The translations under genes and the position numbers were made by a program. Positions 1 through 7,500 of a stretch of DNA of 18,060 bases are shown here, in pieces (the first letter of the stretch is position 1; the number at the start of each line of letters is the position of its first letter). The notes beneath the pieces are model-generated. The model was not told where the DNA came from and searched no databases. It saw nothing but the letters and a program-made list of their open reading frames with translations. This DNA is from Kiritimatiellia bacterium (GTDB lineage: Bacteria > Verrucomicrobiota > Kiritimatiellia > RFP12 > UBA1067), in the NCBI GenBank assembly GCA_016303225.1, contig JAEDMC010000038.1, positions 1 to 18,060 on the forward strand. Direction: 5' to 3'.

Positions 1-709
1 AGCCTTTAATGATGGATTCTTTCAACAATGGCAGGAAGGTTCGTTGCGTAATTCTGATTCTAAGAGCCTCCATGCAATCAAGGTATTGCTGATACTCCTG
101 AGCGGTCTGGGATTCAGCATTTTTGAATCTTTGTACTATTGATGACATATGACTAGAATTGATACCATGACAATCACATCTGACATCAAGCTCTTGAAAC
201 AAATCCAACAGTTTCCTTTCTGCGGACTTGTTGTAGGCATAGATCTTGGAGTGATTGTAGCGGTCCGAACATCCGTTAAATTGATAGGATGAATCCGTAC
301 AAAGGAGCAGACCTACACGTTGTGCGGTCTGGAGCACGTTGGATACGTTTTGCTGGCGTTGGTAAATCAAGTTCCACATCTTGGCGGTCGTGCTAATGGG
401 ACAAAGCGAAACGCCGTCTTGTGACGTCTTGTGCTTCATGATGTCTACAAACGGCTTGAGCAGTGTGAGATTGTGGATGCGTTTCCTCCCAAGCCGATGT
501 AGTATCTCATCCTTGCTGAGATTTACAAATCTCGATTTATCAAATCCCTCATCAACAGGAAAGGGCATGTGGAGAGATGTGGTCGTGATGCTCGGATCCT
601 TCTGGCCGTACTTCATTTGAGTCGCGATCTGTAGTATCCGTTCACGATAGTCATCGTGCGAACATTGGCGAAAATCTATCGTTGGCGTGAAATCCTGCGA
701 CATAGCCAT
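1..709 (-). CDS. Unknown protein, partial; possibly mobile-element encoded
   Basis: An open frame of at least 236 codons runs from the ATG at 709-707 to the left edge with no stop, so the C-terminus is missing. It begins MAMSQDFTPT; a second in-frame ATG lies at 703-701. The start overlaps the stop of the upstream HTH gene by one base (TGATG), which indicates translational coupling. I do not recognise the family. The product is soluble and rich in K, R, Q, C and H, and a middle section (about residues 60-150) could be a winged helix, as in plasmid or phage replication proteins, but this is a guess. Base composition (about 45% GC) is clearly lower than in the genes to the right, consistent with transferred DNA. 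Codon continuity over the whole length supports a real gene. Confidence 0.7.
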   Translation of the reverse strand, partial: MAMSQDFTPTIDFRQCSHDDYRERILQIATQMKYGQKDPSITTTSLHMPFPVDEGFDKSRFVNLSKDEILHRLGRKRIHNLTLLKPFVDIMKHKTSQDGVSLCPISTTAKMWNLIYQRQQNVSNVLQTAQRVGLLLCTDSSYQFNGCSDRYNHSKIYAYNKSAERKLLDLFQELDVRCDCHGINSSHMSSIVQRFKNAESQTAQEYQQYLDCMEALRIRITQRTFLPLLKESIIKG

Positions 710-894
710 CAGTCGTGTCCCTCCTTGAATGTTTGGAGGCTTCCCGCGGTGACGTAGTGCAACCGGCGACCAATGCCAACCTGTTTCAATAATCCCTTTC
801 GAATCCAGTATCGGACCGTTCGGGGCTGTGTGCCGTACATTGCGGCAACTTCTGAAATTTTGACCCAGCGGGGGCTTATGTCTGTGTGTGCCAT
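709..894 (-). CDS. Small excisionase/MerR-like HTH DNA-binding protein
   Basis: This 61-residue protein is essentially one winged helix-turn-helix of the excisionase/HTH_17 (MerR-like) type. The segment KISEVAAMYGTQPRTVRYWI is the HTH, followed by a basic wing (RKGLLKQ..IGRRLHYV). Such proteins bind directly repeated sites and act as recombination directionality factors or small regulators of mobile elements. The open frame extends upstream to 960, but I place the start at 894 because AAGGAG (minus strand, 908-903) lies 8 nt before this ATG and the extra N-terminal residues do not look like part of the fold. It is coupled to the next gene by TGATG. No integrase is visible in the window, so its partner may lie to the left. 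Autoregulation through the GGTCAR repeats just upstream is an inference. Confidence 0.8.
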   Translation of the reverse strand: MAHTDISPRWVKISEVAAMYGTQPRTVRYWIRKGLLKQVGIGRRLHYVTAGSLQTFKEGHD

Positions 895-924
895 GATTTC
901 AACTCCTTGTGCATCTTGCCCACT

Positions 925-974
925 GGTCAAAATAAAATCATTAAGGTCAATAAGACACATCGTCTTCAGGTCAG
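925..974. promoter_or_regulatory. Three direct GGTCAR repeats upstream of the HTH gene
   Basis: GGTCAA at 925-930, GGTCAA at 945-950 and GGTCAG at 969-974 (plus strand) are direct repeats with starts 20 and 24 bp apart, roughly two helical turns. They sit between the HTH gene and the plus-strand promoter at 995. Small excisionases bind direct repeats of this kind, so these may be their operator or accessory recombination sites. Function is inferred only from position and spacing; six-base repeats can arise by chance. Confidence 0.35.
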
Positions 975-994
975 ATTTTCCGCGCCAGTTTTGG

Positions 995-1000
995 TATAAT
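995..1000 (+). promoter_or_regulatory. Extended -10 promoter
   Basis: TATAAT at 995-1000 is preceded by TGG, giving the extended -10 form TGnTATAAT. No good -35 hexamer lies 16-18 bp upstream, which is common for extended -10 promoters. Transcription would start near 1007 and run into the structured region and then the helicase gene. The same TGnTATAAT form recurs at 10476 and 16219 in this window. Confidence 0.6.
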
Positions 1001-1006
1001 TACCCA

Positions 1007-1302
1007 CAGACGAACTAAAGGGAGATCGAACGAAGTAGATTGAACGAACGATAACCGGTCGCAGCACCAGAAACGGCCGGCTTCCCCACGGGGAGGGACG
1101 CGCTCTGTCGCGTCCGCAACCACGGAGCGGGAGATGCGCGGGGTGGGCAACCTAACCCGTGCAGCGTACGCGAATCAGCGTATGACGCTTTCAGAGAAAT
1201 CGCCAAATTTCAAAAACAGAAGCGGCATGCGATGAATCGTGCTACGCGGAGCAATCCGCGTGGCGTGTTTCATCATTCATGTTTCTGTTTGGGCGTTTGG
1301 CG
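1007..1302 (+). ncRNA. Candidate structured RNA or long leader upstream of the helicase gene
   Basis: No convincing ORF occupies about 395 bases between the promoter at 995 and the helicase start at 1396. Instead there is a series of hairpins. H1 pairs 1055-1061 with 1074-1080 (7 bp). H2 pairs 1081-1086 with 1091-1096. H3 pairs GGACGCG (1096-1102) with CGCGTCC (1109-1115). H4 pairs 1136-1142 with 1156-1162 and may close on a GCAA tetraloop at 1147-1150. H5 pairs TACGC (1167-1171) with GCGTA (1178-1182), extended by AGCG/CGCT. H6 is the long fold-back 1201-1302. H1, H2, H4 and H6 contain G.U pairs that would be A.C mismatches on the opposite strand, which favours a plus-strand RNA. It does not look like tmRNA, SRP RNA, RNase P RNA or 6S RNA. 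The ends are guesses; 1303-1395 holds only a weak hairpin and the helicase ribosome binding site. It may be a free RNA or a 5' leader. Confidence 0.5.
1201..1302 (+). repeat. Long imperfect fold-back hairpin with a GCAA loop
   Basis: Nested complementary arms are visible: CGCCAAA (1201-1207) with TTTGGCG (1296-1302), AAACAGAA (1214-1221) with TTCTGTTT (1283-1290), CATG (1226-1229) with CATG (1278-1281), GATGAA (1231-1236) with TTCATC (1269-1274), a wobble-rich section 1238-1243 with 1262-1267, and ACGCGGA (1244-1250) with TCCGCGT (1255-1261). The tip is GCAA (1251-1254), a GNRA tetraloop. All three non-Watson-Crick pairs in the wobble section are G.U when read on the plus strand. It could be the 3' domain of the RNA above, or a fold-back repeat such as a MITE; the wobble pattern favours RNA. 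Confidence 0.75.
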
Positions 1303-1395
1303 ATGCCTTCTGAAGACGTGAAGAAGTGAGGCGCGCCACGTTCTTTTGTCTGCGGGAATGGGGCGGCACGGTTCCAGCGGACGGGAGAACGGATC

Positions 1396-4300
1396 ATGTC
1401 GGAATCTAACCTGTACATCGTCGACAATGCCGACGAGACGAGGAGCGTCAAGCGGTACCTGACGGAGTGGTGCCCCATTTCCAAGCAACTGGACGTCGCA
1501 ACGGGCTATCTGGAGATCGGCGGGCTTCTGACGCTGGACACTCAGTGGCAGAAGTTGGACAAGGTGCGGATCATCCTCGGCAACGAGGTGACGAAGCGGA
1601 CGGGTGCCGTCCTTCAGAAGGCGGCCGACTTTTTCGTCGACCAGATGAAGCAAAGTCTCAACGCCGCGCAGGAGAAGGACGATTTCCTCGTCGGCGTTCC
1701 CGGCATTCTCGAGGCGCTGAAGACCCGCAAGATCGAGTGCAAGGTGTATGAGAGCGGCAAGTTCCACGCCAAGGCCTACATCACGACGTTCCGCGACGAC
1801 TACCGCGCCCAGTTTCCGGCGGCGATGCACGTGCCGAGCGGCTATGCGCTCGTCGGATCCAGCAACTTCACGGCGGCTGGTCTCACGAAGAACATCGAGC
1901 TCAACGTCCAGCTCAAGGACAATGTCGACGAGCTTCAGCAGTGGTTCGAGACGCGGTGGAACGAGGCGACGGACATCACCGAGGCCGTCCTGAAGACGAT
2001 TGAGACGCAGTGCAGGGAGTATGCGCCCTACGACGTCTATCTGCGCTCCATGTACGAGTTCTTCAAGACGCGCGAGGAGTCCGTCTCGGAATGGGAACGG
2101 AAGAACTCGCAGGTCTACGGACGCCTCTCGCAGTACCAAAAGGATGGCTACAACAATCTCGTGGACATCGCGAGCAAGTATTCCGGCGCATTCCTCTGCG
2201 ACGGCGTCGGCCTCGGCAAGACGTTCGAGGGGCTGATGCTGATCGAGCGGTTCGTGAAGCACGAGCGCCGCAAGACGGTGCTGATCGTCCCGGCGGCGGC
2301 GCGCGAGTCAGTCTGGGAGACGACGATCCGCAAGTACATGCCGGACATCCTCGAGGGCTTCTCTCCGTTCAAGGTCGTCAACCACACCGACCTGCTGCTG
2401 GAGCGGAACCAGTACCTGATGAAGCAGATCGCCGAACAGGCGGAGGTCATCATCATCGACGAGGCGCACCACTTCCGCAATCAGGCGTCCAACCGCTACC
2501 GCAAGCTGATGGAGATCATGAAGACGGCACCGCGCAAGCAGCTCTTCATGCTGACGGCGACGCCCGTCAACAACAGCTTCCGAGACCTCCAGCACATGAT
2601 CGAGCTGTTCACGCTCCAGGACGACGCCTACTTCTCCAACACCTCGCTGGGCATCCACAGTCTCGTCGGACACTTCAAGAAGATGGAGGCGAAGCTCGAG
2701 GAGGCAACCGGCGAAACGGCGTACGCCGAGGGGATGGACGTTCCCGAAAGCGTGTTCGTGAGCGATCCGCTCGTCTCGGCGCTCGTCGTCCAGCGCAGCC
2801 GCGCATTCGTGAAGCAGAGTCTCACGGCCGAGGGTGGTGGCGTCGTCTTTCCCGTCGAGAAGCTGCCGAACGTCGCCAACTACTCGCTGCGCGATTCCTA
2901 CGGCAAGCTGACGGACGACTTCATCGAGACGTGCAGCCGCCGCGACCGCCGAACGGGACGTCCGACGCCGATTCTCGCCCTGGCGATCTACTCGCCTTAC
3001 GAGGAGGCGTACTTCAAGGGCGACATCAGTAAGGTCGACCCGATGAAGGTCGGCCGCCAGAAGCAGGTGGTGAACCTCGTGCGCCAGCTCCTCCTGAAGC
3101 GCTTCGAGAGTTCCGTCGCGGCGTTTCAGGACACGTGCATCCGCATCTACGCGCGGCTCAAGAAGTTCGCGACCGACTATCGCGCCAAGAGCGAGCACGC
3201 GGTTGACCGGCTCTTCGCCGAGCAGGCCGACATCATCGAATACGTCGAGGACTTCATCCGCGCCCATACGAAGAACGGCACCCTTGAGGAGTTCGAGGAC
3301 GACCTGCCGGAGTATGTCTGGGAAGCCGAGGAGAACTTCTCCGAGGACGACTTCAATCTCGCCGACATGGTCCTCGACACCGTCATGGACCTTCAGACGC
3401 TCGGCGTGTTCATCAAGGACATGTTCGACCTCGATCCGGCTGAGGACGACAAGCTGAATACGCTCAAGCGGCTCCTCAAGGACGAGCCGAAAATCGCCGG
3501 ACGAAAGGTCATCGTCTTCACCGAGTTCCGCTCCACCGCCAAGTACCTCGAAAAGGAGCTGACGGCCGCGGGCTTTACGGGCGTCTTCGAGATCGACGGA
3601 CAAAGCAACGTCGACCGGCACGAGATGATTCAGCGGTTCGCGCCGTACTACAACGACAGGACTTCGGCGGACGTGGCGAACGAGATCAGGATTCTCATCG
3701 CAACGGACGTCCTCTCCGAGGGCTTGAACCTTCAGGACGCCTCGCTGCTGATCAACTACGAACTGCACTGGAACCCCGTGCGGCTCATGCAGCGGATCGG
3801 CCGCGTCGACCGTCGCCGCAATGCGGCGACCGAGGCGCAGCTGCTCGCCGACCATCCCGACCTCGCGGCAGACCGCGACCGCGTTTATTACTGGAACTTC
3901 CTGCCGCCGAACGAGTTGGAGGAACTGCTGGGCCTTTACCGCACGGTGACGCGCAAGACGCTGCGCATCTCGAAGATGTTCGGCATTGAGGGCCGACAGC
4001 TGCTCACGGAGTGCGACAACTATGCCGCGCTCAACGACTTCAACGCGCAGTACGAGGGCCACACGACGCCGGCCGAGGAGGTCGCGCTCGCCTACGTGCA
4101 GCTCCTCAGCGACAATCCGGACTACCTGACGCACGTCAAGGACCTTCCCGCGAAGATGTTCAGCGGCAAGGCGACCGATCCGGCGAAGGGATACTTCTTC
4201 TGCTACGCCCTGCCGACCAAGATGCCAGATTCCTCGTGGTCGTTCGACAACGCCGACTGCCGCTGGTTCCTGTGCGACGCGGCGGGCGAGAACGTCCGCA

Positions 4301-4491
4301 CGCAGATTAAGGAGGTCTGGACGGCGATCAAATGCGAAAAGGACACGCCGCGCGTCCTGACGGTGTCCGCCGCGGACTTCGCCACCGTGCGCCGCAAGGT
4401 CGAGTCACACCTTCGCAACACCTACTTCAAGGCCGCCAACGCCCCGCTCGGCGTCGGTCCGCGGCTCGTGACGTGGATGCAGCTCGTGTGA
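1396..4491 (+). CDS. PLD-nuclease / SNF2-type helicase fusion of a restriction-like system
   Basis: This 1031-residue protein joins an N-terminal phospholipase D-like nuclease domain to a superfamily 2 (SNF2/RapA-like) helicase. In the PLD part, HAKAY (H124, K126) and GSSNFT (about 154-159) form a single HKD-type site; such nucleases normally dimerise to complete the active site. The helicase part has Walker A GVGLGKT (about 270-276), motif II DEAHH (355-359), motif III TATP (387-390), VFTEFRS near 706, ATDVLSEGLN near 769 and the arginine-finger motif QRIGRVDRR (799-807). A long helical insert lies between the two RecA lobes. The start is supported by GGGAG 8 nt before the ATG. The methyltransferase gene follows after 19 bp with a strong ribosome binding site, so the two form an operon. 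The probable role is ATP-driven translocation and cleavage of unmodified invading DNA. DISARM also uses PLD and SNF2 proteins, but drmA and drmB are not present here. Confidence 0.9.
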   Translation: MSESNLYIVDNADETRSVKRYLTEWCPISKQLDVATGYLEIGGLLTLDTQWQKLDKVRIILGNEVTKRTGAVLQKAADFFVDQMKQSLNAAQEKDDFLVGVPGILEALKTRKIECKVYESGKFHAKAYITTFRDDYRAQFPAAMHVPSGYALVGSSNFTAAGLTKNIELNVQLKDNVDELQQWFETRWNEATDITEAVLKTIETQCREYAPYDVYLRSMYEFFKTREESVSEWERKNSQVYGRLSQYQKDGYNNLVDIASKYSGAFLCDGVGLGKTFEGLMLIERFVKHERRKTVLIVPAAARESVWETTIRKYMPDILEGFSPFKVVNHTDLLLERNQYLMKQIAEQAEVIIIDEAHHFRNQASNRYRKLMEIMKTAPRKQLFMLTATPVNNSFRDLQHMIELFTLQDDAYFSNTSLGIHSLVGHFKKMEAKLEEATGETAYAEGMDVPESVFVSDPLVSALVVQRSRAFVKQSLTAEGGGVVFPVEKLPNVANYSLRDSYGKLTDDFIETCSRRDRRTGRPTPILALAIYSPYEEAYFKGDISKVDPMKVGRQKQVVNLVRQLLLKRFESSVAAFQDTCIRIYARLKKFATDYRAKSEHAVDRLFAEQADIIEYVEDFIRAHTKNGTLEEFEDDLPEYVWEAEENFSEDDFNLADMVLDTVMDLQTLGVFIKDMFDLDPAEDDKLNTLKRLLKDEPKIAGRKVIVFTEFRSTAKYLEKELTAAGFTGVFEIDGQSNVDRHEMIQRFAPYYNDRTSADVANEIRILIATDVLSEGLNLQDASLLINYELHWNPVRLMQRIGRVDRRRNAATEAQLLADHPDLAADRDRVYYWNFLPPNELEELLGLYRTVTRKTLRISKMFGIEGRQLLTECDNYAALNDFNAQYEGHTTPAEEVALAYVQLLSDNPDYLTHVKDLPAKMFSGKATDPAKGYFFCYALPTKMPDSSWSFDNADCRWFLCDAAGENVRTQIKEVWTAIKCEKDTPRVLTVSAADFATVRRKVESHLRNTYFKAANAPLGVGPRLVTWMQLV

Positions 4492-4510
4492 CGGGAAAGG
4501 AGGACGGGGC

Positions 4511-7500
4511 ATGAACATTCGGAACGTAAAGGACATCGGCGGACTCGTCGCCTATCTCGCCGAGAACCTCAACTGGCCGGCGGCTGTCGAAAACGTCGAG
4601 GAGATCGCCGACTACATGTACGACTTCACGGCGGACGACCTCGGCATCCGTCCGGATGAGTTCGCCAAGGTCGAGTCGCTCCGACAACTGCCGCCGCTCG
4701 TCGAGGAACAGACGTGGGGTATCTTTGCTGTCGAGTTCTCGTCCACAAAGTTTTCCGTGATGGCGCTTCGCCGCATTCTTTCGCGGCTTGTCCCGAACAA
4801 GCGAAACGCCGCGGAACATGCCGTCTGGGACTGCAAGGACCTTCTCTTCTTCTGCTTCTGGGGCAGGGGACGAAACCGTCGGATCATGGTCGCGCATTTC
4901 GAGGAGACGGAAGACAATCACTTCCTCGTGCGGGCGTTTGATGTTGAACCCGAAGTTGCGGGTCCGATCGAGCTGGAGAAGTTCAAGGAACGTCTCAGCT
5001 ATCTCCAATGGCCCAACGTGTCCGACAACGACCGCGATCCGCAGATGTGGCGCGACACGTGGCTTCAGGCGTTTGACACCTACTATCGTCAGGTAATCAC
5101 GACCTCGGCCAAGCTGGCCGTCGAGCTTGCCCGCGTCGCGAAGGACGTGAAGGAGCGAATTCTTGCAACGCTTGAGGCCGAGACGGAGAGGGGTTTTGTC
5201 CACAAGCTCTGCGACAAAGTTCGCAAAACGCTCGTCCACAACCTCTCCACATCCGAATTCGCGGACATGTACGCGCAGACGATCGTTTACGGGCTCTTCT
5301 CCGCGCGGTGCATGGACGAGACGCCCGAGACCTTCAGCGCCGAAGAGGCGATCTCGCTCATCCCGACGACCAATCCGTTCCTGAAGAGCCTGATGCGCGA
5401 CTGCTTCCAGCGGCGCGGCAAGCTCTCGTTCGACGAGCTCGGCATAGGCGACATCGTCGAACTGCTGTCGCACGTGGACGCGAAGGTGATTGCGGACGAC
5501 TTCGGACGTCAGACCGGTGGCGGACGGGAGGATCCGGTCATCCACTTCTACGAGGAGTTCCTGAAGGAATACGACAAGGCGCAGAAAGTCGAGCGCGGCG
5601 TCTTCTACACGCCCCAGCCTGTCGTAACCTTCACCGTCCGCGCCGTCGACTACCTGCTGAAGACGGTCTTCGGTCTCGCCGACGGCCTCGCCTGTGACGC
5701 AGTTCGCAAGGTGAAGCGAGACGTCAAGGTGTTCATGCCGCGAAAGAAGACTTTCAAGGTCGAAAGTCGGGAGGTCGAGGAGCCTTGCGTCCAGATCCTC
5801 GACCCCGCGACGGGAACGGGCACCTACATTCGCCAGACAATCCTCCAGATCTACGAGAACTTCAAGCACCGTTGGGAAACCGGTAGGGCGCGATCACCGA
5901 GCGCGCCGCAGCAATTCAGGGAAGACTGGAGCCGCTACGTCGACGCCCACGTTCTGCCGCGCCTCTACGCCTTCGAGCTGATGATGGCGCCGTACGCCGT
6001 CGCGCACATGAAGCTCGCGATGGTGCTGAAGGACACGGGCTATGACTTCAAGGGCGGCGAACGGCTCAAGGTCTATCTCACGAACACGCTCGAAGAGCCG
6101 GGCGGCACCGAAAAGCAGATGTCCTTGGACTTCGGCGAAAGCGACCCTCTCGCAACCGAGTCCCTCGCCGCGAACGAGGCGAAGAAGAACGGCGGCATCA
6201 ACATCGTCATCGGCAACCCGCCGTATTCAGGTGAAAGTCAGAACAAGGGTGCGTGGATCATGGATCTGATGAAAGAATATAAGATGGAACCGGGCGGAAA
6301 GGTGAAGCTCAAGGAACGCAACCCGAAATGGATCAATGATGATTATGTGAAGTTCATTCGCTATGGGCAGGAGCGTATCCGTCAAGCAGGTAGCGGCATT
6401 CTCGCCTACATTAATCCGCATGGCTTCATCGACAATCCGACGTTTCGCGGTATGCGCTGGAACCTGCTGAGAGAGTTTGACGAGATTTACATTCTCAATC
6501 TCCACGGCAATTCCAAGAAGAAGGAAACATGCCCTGACGGCAGCAAGGACGAGAATGTCTTCGACATCATGCAGGGCGTGTCGATCAACCTCTTTGTGAA
6601 GTATGGCGAAAATGGCAGAGCGAACACTCCGGGATCGCCGAAGCAGCTCAACAACGAGGCTGCGTTGGAATCTGGCTGCGGCGCGGCCGGAGTCCGCGCC
6701 CTACCTAAACTCGCAACCGTTCACTATGCCGACCTGTATGGTTCGCGCGAAATGAAAAACGAGTGGCTGGCAGGTCGTTCGCTTGATCAAATCAAGTGGA
6801 CAGACGTACTCCCTCGGTCTCCGATGTTGTTTATGGTGCCCAAAAACTTCGGGTTGCAGGATGAATATGATAAAGGATTCCGTCTGTCGGAATTGGTGCC
6901 ATTGGATTCAATGGGGGTTACTACAGGCAATGACGCTGTTTTGGTATCTCAGAATCAGAAGAATCTACTTTTGGCAATTGAAAATGTCTTGGGCGCGGAG
7001 GTAGATCATAAATACATTAAGAAGATATTGTATCGTCCGTTTGATGAAGAGTTTGTGTATTATAAAGCGGATCTACTTGCAAGAGCGCGTGAAAAATTCA
7101 TGGCTAATTTCAGGCAGGAGAATTTAGGGATTTGTCTTGTTAAGATTTGTAGTCGAGATGACGAATTGCCCGTGTTCTGCACAACTAAGATAACGGACAA
7201 GACGTTGCTTTCCTCAAAGGACAATTGTAATGTCTTCCCTCTCTACCTCTACGACACGGCGGTGGAGCCGCCGAGTCGTAGAGTCAACTTTGACGCGGCG
7301 ATTTACAAGAAGATCTGCAAGGCGGCGGGGTTGAAGTTTTCCGACCAGGATTTGCAGGCGACGGCTTGCAAACACGGTGCGAAATCGTCCGCTTGCAAAT
7401 GCAGGTCGGAAAACGGCAATCCTCAGTTGGTCTTCGATTACATCTACGCAGTGCTGCACAGCGGCAAGTACAGGAAGAAGTATGCGGAGTTCCTAAAGAT

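Noticed and set aside
1273..4134. Long minus-strand open frames antisense to the helicase gene (329 and 608 codons)
   Set aside because: They are rich in Arg, Val, Leu and Glu with no motifs, and lie opposite a gene with clear helicase motifs in GC-rich DNA, where antisense frames stay open by chance.
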